The notes: generated from the sequence alone by a model not told the origin. A stretch of 64,000 nt of DNA from Eudorina sp. 2006-703-Eu-15 (GCA_003117195.1 BDSI01000067.1:606722-670721); one strand, 5' to 3'; numbered from the stretch's first letter, positions 33,060-46,654 are shown. A program made the numbers and translations.

Positions 33060-36000
33060 GGGAAGGGCGGGTGCTGTTGACCGGGGCGCCCCGGTCGCCC
33101 CGGTCGCAACCCGCAGGAGACGCGTAGTGGCGGTCCGGTTCTATCCTCATGCGGTGTGGGCTGGCGGCACCCCCTAAGGAACTTCGAACGCGGACGTGTG
33201 GCGATCGTCCAGAGGGACCGCGCTTGTGATGCAGTGCAGGTTTCGGGTGGGTGCATCAGGGGCGGTGGAGCTTACGGAGTGGTACATGGGCGCGCGTGTC
33301 GGAACAGGAGTGGGTGCCACCAGGTGCTGGTACTGCAGGCAGCCTTTGAGCAAGGCGCCACAGGGAGGGTGAGGTGTGGGTGTTGCCGTCGAAACCCGTC
33401 GCGTCGTGCCGGTGTCGTCTGAGACGGTTAGTAGTCACAGACAAAGGTGCGAACAGGCATTATCCAAACGCTGCCCTGTGGGTCAGGTGACCTCACCCTC
33501 GGTCTGGCGGATCACGTCATCGGCTGACCGAGGTCGGGGTGTTCGCTGCGATGGCGGAGAGTGCTTCCGTCCCGTCAAGGGGATTGTGCAGACAGCTTTG
33601 GTGGGCGCTTCTTTCTGTCTGCTTGGCAGGCAAGTTTTGGATGCTCGGGCGTAACGGTACCGCGGGCGATGGAGCCAGAGTGAAGCCACCCACGGGTACT
33701 GGGCCTGCTGGAGTACCACCGTTGCGGAAATTGTGGAAGGCCGCCATGCTATCTGGCTGGCATGTAGGTCTGATGGCTCAAGGTAGCGGCCCAGCGTGAG
33801 ATGGTCAGGTGAAATGCCGTAGCGATGGGGAGCGACGTGCGATGGGTAAGTGGGGTAGTTCTGTTCTGGGTTTTCTGCATGGCAGCGAATTAGAGGTGCC
33901 GTTTGAAGATATCTGGTGGCTGGGACACAATTTGGGGCATTTGCTGTGCGACGGCGGCAGTTGCGGTTGCGGCACCCGTGCGGATGCGGGTACCGATGTA
34001 CGACTTTGCTGAAGAGATGATGACAGCGTACGGCTGGCAGGAGGGAGAGCGCGGAGCGTGTGTCGGGGGGTGTCGCACCGGTTCCCGGCAATCACCTTCG
34101 GGGTTCGAGAGACGGCGGGCAGCCTCGTCAAGGCTAGACGCAAACGCGACGGATTGCGTCGTTGGTAGTGATATCACACCGATGCTTAGCAATGAGGCGG
34201 GCCCTGCAGGCCGTTACAAGATGCCGCATTGCAGCCAGGTCAAGAGACTGTCGTGGCACAGAATAGCCATTGGCCCAGGGGTCGTCCAGACCCTTCCAAT
34301 CAGTGGATTCATATCTGCTACCGCTATTTTCCGAGCTCAAGGGCAGCGCTATCCGTAGCTGCAGCGTTACTTGCAATTCTCGTTACGGAACCTGCGGTCT
34401 TGCCGACCCTTATGTGTGTTTCCGCATCGCGGCGAGTATCTGGATGACATGAATCGCTCTCGAGGGTCATTCTGGAGCTCGCATGTCGCCCGGTCGAACC
34501 TGGACCTCGCCCAAGAAGGCTATGCGCGTAGCCGCTCATATCGCTTCCTTTGACACTCGTGTCTATGCATACGGCTCCGAACCTCACGGGATTGCGATGT
34601 GTCTCCAGCGCCTGCCAGTGAGGTTGCAACGGGAAGTAACACGCCAACATTCATGATGTACGGTAACGCAAGGAGTTACTTCGTCATAATGCCTCCTTCC
34701 CAATGCACGTGACGTGCAACTACGGTACGTAGGATGCAAGCACCACCAAATTGGCCTTTCTTTCGTTTAGTTTGCCCCCGGAAGCGTTGTGCCTAGCTAC
34801 ACAGCCAGCGATGGGCGCGATCCCCGGCACCTAGTGTAACGACGCGAGGCCCAACTGAGCATCCGAGACCATTGTAACAAAGCCAGGGCCCTATGGTCCG
34901 TGACATCATCCTACCGGGAAAGGGGACCCCGGGGACGGAGGCAGACCAAGCCGGCGGCGCCGCGGCAACCGAGCTTGCCGGCATCAAAACGCCGAGAGAA
35001 AACCCCTGCGGGAAGGCATCCAGAGGGGTCAACAAGGCACAGAGGAGACGCCGGAAAAGAGGAAGGAGAGCCCTCAACAACCCACCATATCCAGCGACGA
35101 GTGTAGCCCGAAGGCAGGCTGTGCGGCCACACCCCACAGGCGGCGGGGCGACGACGTGGATCGCCTTGGGGCCAGTGTCGGGTTTCGTGTGAGTTACGCC
35201 TCCTACGCTCCCCGATCCCTCCCCCACACACACGCCACCCCGCACCGCCCGCACCTGGCCCCGCCCAGCCTACAGCCCTAGGCGCACCGCCACGCGGCAC
35301 CCCTCATCATGCAGGGCGGGGATGCCCCCCTCCGGCCGGGTACAGTGGCCGGTGGTCCGTACCCGCGTACTCCGCAACCCGTGCCTCCCCGCCACGCCTT
35401 CCTGACGTACGTGCCTTACCGGTCGTACCATCTGCCGTCCTATATCCCTCCCGCACCCGCCTGGAACGTCTTTTTCCGTGCCGCGCTGCCGCCCCGGCAT
35501 CCTTGCAGACTGTTTTGTTTTGTTATGCTTGCCCCTCTAGGAGCCTTGCTAAACGAGCCTGGCCCAGCGTGATCGATGTGGCCTCTAAGTGCCATCTCGC
35601 CTCCTCGAACCCCGCCACCGGCATTGCGGTGTCCGTCCACGGAGGCGAGACTGGGAGTCCTCTTCCCCCGCGACCCCTGATTGATGTGCTCCAGGTGAAC
35701 CGTCACTTGCCTGCACTGCATCGGAGGGCTCCAGGGGTGGCTTCGGACCCTACCCTTGGCGAGCCACAACCCCCAGAAATGCGACTCCGAGCTTCGCTCT
35801 GACGCACTTGGCATATGGTGCACACTCCATGTTTGAATGCGTTCGAAGGTTGAGGGCATTTCGTTTTCAGCCCCACGGGTTAACCCACAGCGACCGGTCT
35901 TAGGAAGGGGGTCCTCCGGGCCACAGGACCACCTTCCGTGCGCCCGCTACACCCCCGGCTGCTGCCCCACAATACTAGTGTCCATGCAACAGACCGTATT

Positions 36001-36780
36001 GCCGATGATTCGACAAGTATCCTGTTCGATGCCAGAGAGCGACAGGTCTTCCGCGCTGCAATGGCGGACCACAGTGCCGCAAGGCCCCGCCGTTGATTTC
36101 GCCTTGCGGCGGCCATTCCCAAGGGGCGACCAGCACCGCAGCCCTCCTCCCGCTGGTGCTGCTGTCACCCCCCATGGGAATGGAATTTATCCCGCCTCGA
36201 CCGTTCCACCCACTGCTCAAGGGCCCCCAGGTATTGGCTACATCATCTGCCCTCCACAACTACGGTACATTCACAAGGTCAGATCATGAGGCCCGACGAG
36301 ACACCACTGGCTTACTATCCCTCGATGCCGCCCGCACAGCTCCTCTTCGCAACAAGGCAACCGTCGTACTCCGTAAACACCCATGTCGTACTCCGTGCTT
36401 GGCCATGTGCACCACACGCGCCAAAGCCGTGCTCACCCATGGCACACCTGGCTCGGTGGGAGAGCAACGTCGCAAAGCGCCCCGCCTGCCTTCCTGACCA
36501 GCCAGGTCCTCATATTGGAACAACCCCTTGCAGGTCTGGGGTACCCAGCAGCAACAAGGAATGTCTCCGACTTCACCCTGTCATCCATCACCACCACCAT
36601 CGACCTCGTCAACATGTGTCAGGGTAAACATCACCAGCAGCAGCAGCAGAAGCAGCTTGAACAGCAGCACTGCAGCACAGTGCGGACAACAGTGCACCTC
36701 CCCACACGACCATCAGACCCTATTCCACCACCCCTTCCCTCACCACCCCCGGCTAACGAAGCCTCACCCCCCTGCCCCCG
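33060..36780. other. Gap between convergent genes, no gene recognised
   Basis: This contains the 3' UTRs of the HSP70E gene (+) and the cyclic-nucleotide-binding gene (-). No frame shows recognisable domains or exon-like phase patterns. The nearest plus-strand TGTAA motifs after HSP70E are at about 34835 and 34873, too far to be convincing. A polyadenylation site may use another signal. Confidence 0.5.
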
Positions 36781-39700
36781 TCACGCGCCCAGCGGGCTCG
36801 TCATATTCTTGGACGACCCCAGGGCTGCCAGGCCCCCCCTCCCGGCCCCCTCCAGCACCGCCGGCGCGTGGAAGAACCCCGACTGCGTGGTGGTGAGGCT
36901 GCCCCCCGACCCCCGCTGCCGCCCCCCGGCGTTGCCAGTGGACGCTGCGCCGCCGGGGCCACCGCCGGAGCCCTGCGGCGGCGGCGAGGCCGGACTGGGT
37001 CCCGACATGGCCCTCTTCGCCTCCGCCTTAATGTGCGCAATCTCGTCGTACGTCAGGCACTGCCGTATCTGCGGCGGCGCACGGCCGCTGGTGTCCCGCA
37101 TGCGCTGCCAGATGTAGCTGGCCGCCGTCAAAGCGCCGCTGCGCCGCAGCGACGCCAGGTCGTCCGCCCCAACGGCGGCGGCCTCCCCCGCAGTGCTCAA
37201 GGACGCACTCAGCCCGCCGGCACCGATGGGACTGCTCCGCGGCCGCGCGCGGAGCGCGTCGACGGCGGCGGCGCCGCCCCCCGCTGGCGGCGACGTCACC
37301 GCCGCCACCGGGCTGGGGCTGCGGCCGGCGTCGACCGCCAGCACCGACGGGCGCTGCGTCCCCAGCCGCGAGGGCATCCTCGAGGGGCTGGTGGGGCGCC
37401 CGGCGCCGCAGCCCGCCGCCGCGGCGGGGCTCCCCGAGACGGCGCCGCTGGGGTAGCGGACCGAGGGGTTGCTGCTCCGCGGCGGCATGCCCGGGGTGCT
37501 CGGCGCGCTGTTGGCGGGGGCCATGATGGACATCATGCGTTGTACGGCAGATTTATCCCCGTGGTACACCTCCAGGCGCCGGGCGGCCTTGCCGGCCAGG
37601 GCGTCCACCTATTGAGGGTGCGGGGAGAGGGCGGGGCAGTGGGTCAGAGGGCTGCGAAGGGGCACTCGATGGGAGGCGAGGGGCTGAGAGGAGGGGAGGC
37701 CGCGGGGGAGAAGCGAGAGCGAGGAGCAGGTGAGTATCAACCTCTCAAAGTACCACCCTCTTGACCGGTTTGGTTTGAACAGGGATTGGGACCCGCTGTA
37801 TCGCCGGGTTGGAGCGCTGAACCGCTGCAGCGTACACCGGTATGCGCCACCGCGGGCTCCGCCTCTGTTGAGTTGGGTGCGTCAGATTGGCCCGTCCCAT
37901 ATTGTTGCACACAGCGCCATGATTGCGCCGACGGGGCCTGGCCGCCGGGCTCAAGAGCTTGGTGACGGCCCGGTGGCCGCCGGCCCGAAGGAACCCAGCA
38001 AGCACCTGCCCACCCCGAGAGTGGCCCCGCTGGCCCGCACGCGCCCCCACCTTGTCCGCCAGCGGCGCCAGTCCCTCGCTGTAGAGGCCGGCGATGATGT
38101 TGGGCAGGGCGTTGCCCCGGGCGGTGCCGCACAGCAGCGGGTTGCGGTAGTACCGCTCAGCGGGAGTGCCCTGGAGGGGAGGGGAGGGGAGGCGAGGGGA
38201 CATGAAGGCACTCAATAAAGGGGGTAAACTCGAAAAACAAGATCACAGGGTTTGGATTTGGGGTGGAGGGAGGCGTCCCGACCACACCACCCCCCGTTCC
38301 AAGATGCGACCTGGGTCGGTGTTGAGGGAGGAGGAACTTGGCGGAGCTGGGAGCGCTGGAGGCCCGGTCGGATGGGTGGGGGAGAGGGGACGAGCACCTG
38401 CGACCCGCATGACCCCTACCACATCATTGACCTTACACCCCGATACGATATCCGTTGGACACTAGCCCGGGTCTGACCGGTTATCACTTTTGATTATGCG
38501 AGCCACCCAGCCCCGTCGGCCGCCAGGGCCCCGTCCAACCTCTCTCCTGCCCTCTCCTTTGCCCCGCTCCCCCTTCGTCCCCCTCCCTCCTCGGCCCCCC
38601 TCGGCCCGCTCACGTTCTTGTACAGGTCCGGGTTCTTGGAGCCCGGGTTGTCCAGCTCCGCCTCCAGCTCCGCCATGAAGGAGATGACCCGCTCCACCTC
38701 GGTGCTGTGGCCCCCCGCCTTCTTGGCACCTGCGGCGAGGGGGCAGGGTTGCAAGTTGCCAGTTGCGAAGGGGGCGAGATGTCCGGGTGAAGGGGGGCTG
38801 GGTGAAGGGGGAAAAGGCGGGGCCAGAGGTAAGCTGAAAATTATCAAGGGAAAGGGAGGGCATTCGGCTTTAACATATTCCACTACCCGGCAGCGCCAAA
38901 CGGAAGCCCGCTGCAATCCAAATAAGCTAGGAGAGGACGCCTCTGGAGGTCGCACCCCACAGCGGCAGACAAGCCCCAACCGCCTCAACCATCTCAACCA
39001 GCCAGTTCGATCCGATGTCCGCCGTCGCAACCGCCCGAAGCAGCGGTCCCCCCCAGCCACACACACACACGGAGATACACACACACCCGTCTCCACCCGG
39101 CAGGCACCCACCCTTCTTCTTGCGCGGACCCAGTCCCCCGGGTCCCCGAATGGGCGCCAGAGGGCTCTCCTCGTCCTGTCAGGAGGGGGAAAATGGGCGT
39201 AGGCCGGTCGGTCGGTCGGTCGGTCGGCGGTTGAAGAGTGCGGCGCATCCCCCAGCTAGCGGGCGGAACGGCATCCCCAAGCAAGGAAGCCCCGCCCTTT
39301 CCTACTCCCTCCCCCCCTCCCCTCCCCTTAGCGCGGCATTACTCGGCTTGTACTGACTCCATGGTGAAGCCATCCCCACCCGTACCCCCCCGCCCATCTC
39401 ACCTTGCAGGCCGACTTCGCCGGGCGCCTCTCGCAGCCGCCCGCGGGGCCCTCCCCTCCCCGGCGGCCCTCTCCCGGATCCTCCCCCCACCCCTCGACAG
39501 TCCCCATTCCTCACCTCCCCCACTGTGATGCCCAGCCGGTTGCTGGCCAGAGACGAGTCGGGGTGACCCACCACCACCTCCTGACCGATGGTCCCCAGCC
39601 GACCAAAGTAGTACGTCAGCTTGAAGGCCGTGTCGTCGCGGAGAGCCCTGAGGGGCGGGGGGCCGGATGGGGGGCCGGGGCGGGGTTATCGAGCTGGGGG

Positions 39701-42676
39701 GGGTGGGGGATAGGGTGAGGCAGACAAGGCAAGGCAAGTGGCAGTTGAGGGCGCGGGGAGGGAGGCCCGGCGGTGGTGGTGGCGGTGTGACCCTAACGAA
39801 CCCCTCCCCTTCCCCCCCTCCCGAGAGGTTGTTTGCTCTGCTCTTGAGGACCTGAGCTCTTGATGCCTTTACAGTCGTGATGCACTCTGCGGACATCGAC
39901 ACCCGATACCGGCATACAGACCTACTCGCAACCCCGCGCCGCTCCCGGCCCCTACCCCCTGCCTCTGCCCCCACACCCCATCCCCCGCGCCTCACCCCCC
40001 GCCCACCTGACCAGCTCGTTGGGGGCGCACTTGAAGAACTGGTCGATGTGCATGTGGTAGAGGGTGATCTCGCTGTTGGCGGTCACCTGAGGAGGGACAG
40101 GGCAGGGCAGGGCAGGGCAGGGCAGGGCAGGGTGTCGGTAGGGGCCCCGGGGTGAGGGCGCTGGGATCCAGAGGGCACCAACGGGCCGGGGCGAGAGGGT
40201 CGTGGAGGCGCGGGCGGAGGCGGCGGCGGTCCGCATCTGTCCCAGGCTGAGTGCGGGTCGAGCCCAGGTGCGGCGAAACGCGGGGAGCGGAGCAGAGGGA
40301 CTTGGTAGCCAACGGTGGCGTGCGGCTTCGGCCAGAGCAGGGCTCCGGGGTGGGGACGCTAGGGGTGATGGCACCTAGCACCTAGCGAGGCGGACGTATT
40401 GCTCCGGGGCCATGTGGGCTCCCTGCTGCGAGGCCGCGCGGCGTTACCCTGCCTGCTGAGCTGCCGCGCGAGGGCTCCAGCCCACCTCGCCCTCACCTCA
40501 CCTTCATGCAGGACTGCAGCTCGCCCTCGCCCAGCACGCGGGTGCCGCCCCCGAAGTGCGACCCCGGCTCCAGGGTGGCCACAGTCTGCGGCCCCGCACA
40601 CATCGGGTTCGCCGAGGTGGCGCGAGGGGCGGCATCAACTCAGCGGGGCGGACGGGGTGGTGGCCCTCGGGTCGTATACCCTCACATCACACCCATGAAG
40701 CGATTCAACCCTCATCACCCGACAGCGCACACATTGCGCAGCTCACCGCCACACCTCCCACTATCCCCAGCCCTCCTCTTTTTAACCTACCTCGGCCCCC
40801 CCAACAGGCCTTGTCTGCAGCCGTCCCATCCCTAGCCCCACCCCTTACTGCCCCCCCTCCGCCTCACCCCTACCCTGCCCCAACCCCACCCGGCACGCTC
40901 ATCCCCCCCGACCCCGCTCACCTTCTTGGGGATGGCCGCCCGGCGCAACCGCCGCAGCTCGTCCTCGTGGCCCAGGGTGCCAATCGCCCGACCGTCCACA
41001 ATGCTGATGGCCGCCAACACCTCATTCTCCACCACCTCCTCCCCGCCCTCCTCCCCGCCCTCGAGGAGCGCCTCGGGCCCGCCGGCGCCAGGAACCCCAG
41101 CTGCACCCACGGCCGGTGCGGCCGCCGACACCGCCGCGTGGCCGTGGCTGTGGCCTCCGGCCCCGCCCCCGCCGCCGTGTCCCCGGGTGGCCCCCAGGCC
41201 GTTTCCGGCGCTGCCCGCGGCCCCGCCAGTGGGTGTGGCGGGGGCGTTTGGCACGCGGCGGTCCAGTGCCTCCAGGGTGGCGGCCCCTGGGTGAGCAGGA
41301 AGAGGAGGAAGAGGAGTACGGCATGACGTATCAGGTGAGGGGCGGCGGTTCACACCAAAGGGGGAGTGGGCGGTCAGAGCCCCGCCCTGCCGCCCTCCCC
41401 ACTCGGCTGAACCGAGTTCCCACCCCTGCAACGAGGTGCGCTTGCCCTGCCCCCCTTCCTCTGGGGCCCACGGCCACGAGCTGCACGCAAGCAAACCCAC
41501 AGTCACAGCCACAGCCATGATGGAACAGCGCCCGGGGTGCGCACCCGGCCACCCGGGGGAGCGGACGGCGAGTTAATGGAATGTACGGTACCTGACGGCT
41601 AACACACTCAACCTTACCCTGCCCCGCCACCGCCCCACCCCGCCTCCACCCCGCCTCCACCCCACTCCAGCCGCCCCGCCCCACGCACCAGTCTTGATGA
41701 AGTAGATTTGTTGGTCCGCCAGCGGCTCCCACTCCTTGCCGGCGGGGAAGGACGACTGCATCATGTGGGCGATCACCTTGAGCGTGTCCCGCTTGGGCAG
41801 CGCCTGGAACACCGCCACCCGCGAGTGGAAGAACTTCTCAGCGGCCATCAGCCGCTCGCGGAAGAAGTTGCCGAAGCAGGACAGCAGGTCGGAGCGGTGG
41901 AAGGTCAGGAAGGTGCAGTTGGAGGTGGGGGTGGCCACCTGGCGGGAGGGGGGGGGGCCGGGGCGGGGCGGGGCACGGAGGGAGGAGAGGGGAGGGAGGA
42001 GGAGAATAGGAAATTGGTGGACATATTTAGAGTGGAGGGGAGGGCAGGCGGATGGGGAGGACAGGGGGAAATGCACACATTACGGGGAGGTGGGCATTAC
42101 GGGGAGGAGAGGAGGAACAGCTGGATAGTGAGGTAAGCTGCGAATCGGTATCCGGGGGTGGCGGCAGGCTTTTGGACGACGCAGGTTGAAGGTGTATCCA
42201 AACCTATTTGCGTAATCAGATTTTAAGGTCGGTTACAGCCTTAACTGGGCTTGTGGTAGACCGTGGCAAACCACGCCGTGAGGCCCACCGTCCCATCAGG
42301 GGCGGGCGGGTGGTGTTGGGAGGCGGGTAATAGGAAATTGGTTGACATATTTATACTGCGCTGCTGCCAGAGCTAATATCGCGGGGGGGGGGGGTGCCTA
42401 GTCAGCAGCCGACGACGCGAGGCCCCGGGCCCCCACCCCTGTTCAGTGCCCCCACCCCACCCCAGCCCGCCCCACCTCTGCTCGCGGCTCGTCGTTCAAG
42501 ATGGCCATCTCTCCGAAGCTCTGTCCCTTCTTCAGGGTGGCGATCAGGGTCTTCTCCCGCCGGTTGCCGGGCGGGTGAGTCCAGATCTCCACCACCCCTG
42601 CGCAACAACATCCGCAACAGCAAGCACATACACACCGGTGTGGGTCGGGGGACGGGGGACGGGGGACGGGCTTCTC

Positions 42677-42754
<78 letters not shown>

Positions 42755-45700
42755 GGAATGGAAGCCACCCCGCTACTCCGTGTTCCCACGAGCCAAATCC
42801 TCTTACCTCTTTCCACCCCTGCATTCCCCCTGCCCTCCCAATTCCCTCCCTGGGCCCCCCTCCCCCCCCCCCTCACCGGTGAGGATGAGGTGGAACCTGT
42901 CCGGCGGGTCCCCGATGCGGTACACGGTCTGGTCCTTCTTGTAGTTCTCCATCTTGGCCGCGAAACACGCCTCCATGCGGGTCTCCTCGGGAACCTGCGC
43001 AGGGGCACGGAGGGGGGCCGAGGGGCGTGCAGGGGGTTTATAAAGAGGTGGGGGCCGAGGAGGATGCGGCAGGGGGCATGTAAGGATGCGCCATGAATCC
43101 GAGAACCTTGTGAGCACACGTGGCCTGCCCGCGGAAGTGTTCGGCGGGTCTGGGGACGGATGGGATGGGATGGGATGGGTGGCAGCAGGACGGCTGCACT
43201 GGACGGCTGCACTGGGGACACGTGGGGCGCCGCAGGCCATCAACACACCCCGGCGCGTGCCAATGGAGGCGAGAAACACGCACTCAGCGCTACCGACCAG
43301 CACACCTGCCAGCCGGTGGGCCCCCACTCAGAATGCGCTTAGGTAGACCTGTGTCTCCTGTCCCTTCCCTTCCTTGGGCAGTCCGACCCCAAGCCCTCCC
43401 AGCCCCAGGCCGCGCCCAAGGTGCAAGATTACCCCCCCCCACACACACACACACACCTACACGCCCTCCGCGACGCACGAAATCCCCCAAACTCCCCCAC
43501 ACCAAACAGCCTACATTGCGCAGGAACTCGCTGACGTACGACATCGTCGTACTGAGCTCCTCCAGCAGCTTATCCAGGCTCATCTTGTTGCCACTGCCCG
43601 GGTCGTCCAGGGCCATGCTGTCGTACTCGCCCAGCAGCGACTCGGGGTCGAAGGCGGCGCTGCCCCCCACCTCACTGGCCATCCCGTTGGAGCGGCCCAG
43701 CACGGAGGCCACGGCGCTGAAGGCAGCGCTGGCACCCCCGCCCATGACACTGCGGGTGGGGCTGGGGGAGCGGCGCAGACGCGCTCCGAAACCCAGGCTG
43801 CCGTCGTCGTCATCGTCGGAGAACCCTGTGGGCGAGCGCGAGTCGCGCAACTGGCGACGGGCAGGAAGGGGGCACGGACGAGCGGGGGGGGAAGGGGAGG
43901 CGGCGGCGGCAGGGGAAGGGGTGGGCAGGGCAGGGCAGGGTAGGCACGTGGATGGGGTTGGGGCGTGTGGGGCGGGGTGGCCGCGGCCACCCGCCAGGCG
44001 GTGCCGCCGCCGCAGAGCCAGCTTGGCCGCGTTTGGTCGGGCTCCGGCGGCGGCAACCTCCCTCTCGGGGCAGACTCTCCTTTCTGCCCGGAGCGGCTGC
44101 GTCACGCGCGCTGCGCCCCACTCCTCATCACGTTGATGACGATGACAGCGAAACCGCAAGAGCACCACCCAACCTCCCCCTCCCCGGATTCTTCACCGGA
44201 CTTTTGCTCTGGCAGCAGCGCAGTTCTATCAATTTCCTATATCCCCCCTTCTCCCCTCCTCCAGCAGTCTCGCTGCGGATGTCAGTTGGGTCGGGTCGGG
44301 GCCCGGCGTGGGTGGGCTCCTTCAGTAACCCCCACACGGGTTTCCGTTCCCCCACCCGCCCCCCGCCCCGACCTCACCACGCGGGATGACCTCCTGGACG
44401 TGCGGCCCTCGCCGTACAAGTTCTCCATAGGGCCCGAGGGCATGTGTCCGCCCACCCTGGAGCAGCATCACCAGCATCAGAGGCAGTGGGGTCGCACGGA
44501 TAGGCCGATATCGCCAGGGGACGGTAAAGGCGCCGCCGCACAAGGCCAAGGGTGGCACCCGTTCGCCGTTGCGGCCCTCACCCGGGGTATAGCGCTCATA
44601 CGCAACCCGCCTTGTCAACTCTAGGGTTCAGGGCTCACACACTCACACATAACAACAATATCTAATCTATATCATTTGTCGCCCGCTTGGTATCTCGCGG
44701 CTCAGTCATTTACTCCCCACACACCCCAGCAGCCCCATACACACACGTACCCCTGCTCTGCCTGCCCACGGACGCACCTCCGGAGGTCCCAGCTGCGGAT
44801 GGCGCTGCTGACCAGCTGCTCCTCATCAGCGCCCTCGCCCTCCCCGGAGTCAGCTGCTGCCGCCGCCGCGGCCGCCGCCGCCGCCGCCACCCTGCTGGCC
44901 ACCGCGCCCTCCAGCCCCACCTCGCTGCGCGCCACGCTGTTGTGCGCCGCGATCCCGGTCCGCCGCCGGGATCTCGACACAGACGTGTGAAGTGAACCAT
45001 GGGTCGTTGCTGATTGGGTCACGTGCTCCTTGAACACCTGGTCATCGTACAGGACGATGGGGAGGGGACCCGAGGACCCATGGGTCGGGTGCGTCCGTCA
45101 GGCGGGGGGCCGACCGTGTGGATTCGCGGAGAGTCCGGGTAATAGCAGAGGCGAACCGGGCACGGTCTTACTGCCTGTACTGCACTGACCCCGTCGTACG
45201 AGATGCGCGTGCGCTTGATGCGCGACCGGGGGAATCATCATCATCATCATGTGCTGTACCGCACGTGCCAGCCGCCGTCCTGCGGGTTGCCACTTGCCGG
45301 GCATCATCTGTACGGGGATGCCGGCCCGCGGCTGTCATCCAAAGCGCAGCGCGGACGCGCAGCTGCCGCCCTCCTGCAGGAGGACAGCTGCCACCGGGAC
45401 CCCACCTTCCCAGCCACCATCCCTGCCACCTCCGAGCCGAGCAGCATCCCCTTTCCCAGCACTTCCCCTCGTCCCCTCCTACCTCACATTGGCGCACCCA
45501 TTCTTGAATTAACCTCCCCGACTTGCCCTCCGCTCCGCACTCCCGCGCTCCCCGACCCCCTCCCTCGGCCCCCTGCCCTGGTCCCCTCTCCTCTCTTCTG
45601 TTCCCCTCCCCTCTTCCCGACGCTGCCTCCTCCTCCTCGTCGGCCCCACCGTGAGGCGGTCCAGTAGCAGCTTGATCCGCGCCAGCACCAGCGGGTAGGG

Positions 45701-46654
45701 CGTCCGCTGCAGCGCCTTGAGCCGGGCGGCCTCGCGGAGCTTGCGGGAGGCGTTGCTGGCGGCGATGCGGATGGCGCTGCGCCGCCACCTGGGGGCGGGG
45801 TTGGGGCCGGCGGGGGTAGGGGGCGGGAGAGGGGGGGAACACAAGAGAGGGCAGGGAAGGCTCGGGTCGAAGGGAGCTGCGGGGCAGTGCCCTGGTCCTG
45901 GTCCTCCGGAGCCGGGCGGGTGCGTGTGTCCCCCGGTGGTGAGGCATGCGGCGTACCAAATGCAGGAGACGAAAATATGATCGGGAAAGGTCCTGACGCG
46001 AACAGCAACCCGCATCGAAGCGTGTGCGGCAGTTCGTACTCGCATCTGGGCGCTGAGGGCAGTGAGAGGGGACGACATGAGGCGCGGGCCTCCTTTCACT
46101 CGCCCCCGCCTGATTGCTGTGCCCGGTGGTCCGCCAGACTTCATATGGCATGCGGAGCCCGACACACACGGCCGCCCGGTCGACATCCCACAGCCGTCCA
46201 CGACGGACGTCCGGCCGCTCCCCCGCCCCCTCGCCTCTGATCCCCGCACCTGGACATGGGGCTGCCTCCCCCCCTCGAGTTCATGGTCCCGAACCGAGCC
46301 AGCACATTGAACGCGCCCTCCGCTGCCTCACGGATCTGCACCGCATCAGGGAAGTGAGCGCCAACACCGATGTAAGACGTAAGTGGGCCGGGCCATTCGA
46401 GGACCGGGCATGTCAGGATACGGGCGCACGGACGTGGGGTCGTGTCCATCCCATCCCATCCCAGCCATTTCCGGCGTCCCGACCGACCGACCGGCACAGA
46501 GCACCCCGAGGCCGAGTTCGGATTGCCGCTCCCGCAGGAGGGGGTCGGTGGCGCTGGGTTGCGCCCCAGTCGCCCTGAGGAGGCTGAGAGACGCACTCAC
46601 GTCGTCATTCCGAATGGACGGCTCCTCCTCCGCCTGCGGCCGCCTCAGCAACAT
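36781..46654 (-). CDS. Protein with two cyclic-nucleotide-binding-like domains (CNBD2-like)
   Basis: Seventeen exons sum to 1078 codons (1077 aa): 46601-46654, 46250-46335, 45650-45788, 44778-45037, 44378-44456, 43515-43850, 42877-42994, 42476-42597, 41689-41938, 40922-41286, 40502-40585, 40007-40086, 39515-39647, 39112-39175, 38614-38729, 38051-38170, 36781-37608. N-terminal ~200 residues are helical/basic and Ala-rich. Domain 1 (about 319-460) has a good phosphate-binding cassette: VYRIGDPPDRFHLILTG, VVEIWTHPPGNRREKTLIA, GQSFGEMAILNDEPRAEVAT, keeping the FGE and PRA residues that contact cAMP/cGMP. Domain 2 (about 440-670) is split by a ~100-residue Gly/Ala insert, and its cassette reads HFGGGTRVLGEGELQS, losing both Glu and Arg. 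Then come KYY-type helices (KLTYYFGRLGTIGQEVV) and a 275-residue Ser/Pro/Ala-rich tail. No membrane or kinase domain is seen. Resemblance to CNBD2-type flagellar/sperm proteins is inference. The start codon is the first in-frame ATG of a well-phased exon; longer 5' sequence is possible. Confidence 0.87.
40098..40132. repeat. (GGGCA)n pentamer run in an intron
   Basis: About seven CAGGG units begin a few bases upstream (transcript sense) of the exon at 40007-40086. On the sense strand they form the CCCTG-rich pyrimidine tract of that acceptor. Confidence 0.85.
42006..42034 (+). repeat. Dispersed motif D, partial copy
   Basis: TAGGAAATTGGTGGACATAT followed by TTAGAG. It matches the first half of the 42330-42372 copy and lies in the same intron. 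Confidence 0.7.
42330..42372 (+). repeat. Dispersed motif D, full copy
   Basis: Reference copy: TAGGAAATTGGTTGACATAT, then TTATACTGCGCTGCTGCCAG. At least six related copies occur in introns of three genes in this window. Confidence 0.75.
42680..42751. repeat. (CA)36 microsatellite in an intron
   Basis: An uninterrupted CA dinucleotide run of about 72 bases in the intron between the two exons encoding cyclic-nucleotide-binding domain 1. Confidence 0.97.
44209..44246 (-). repeat. Dispersed motif D, reverse-oriented copy
   Basis: CTGGCAGCAGCGCAGTTCTA then TCAATTTCCTATATCCC on the plus strand, the reverse complement of motif D. It lies in the intron between 43851 and 44377. Confidence 0.7.

Noticed and set aside
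36868..37764. 298-codon plus-strand frame opposite the last exon of the cyclic-nucleotide-binding gene
   Set aside because: It is the antisense shadow of a GC3-rich exon whose minus-strand frame continues in phase through sixteen upstream exons.
45168..45260. Possible extra exon of the cyclic-nucleotide-binding gene (RIKRTRISYDG on the minus strand)
   Set aside because: The attractive frame has a stop directly upstream with no AG acceptor in between. The other frames do not match the neighbouring phases, while the flanking exons join in phase without it.
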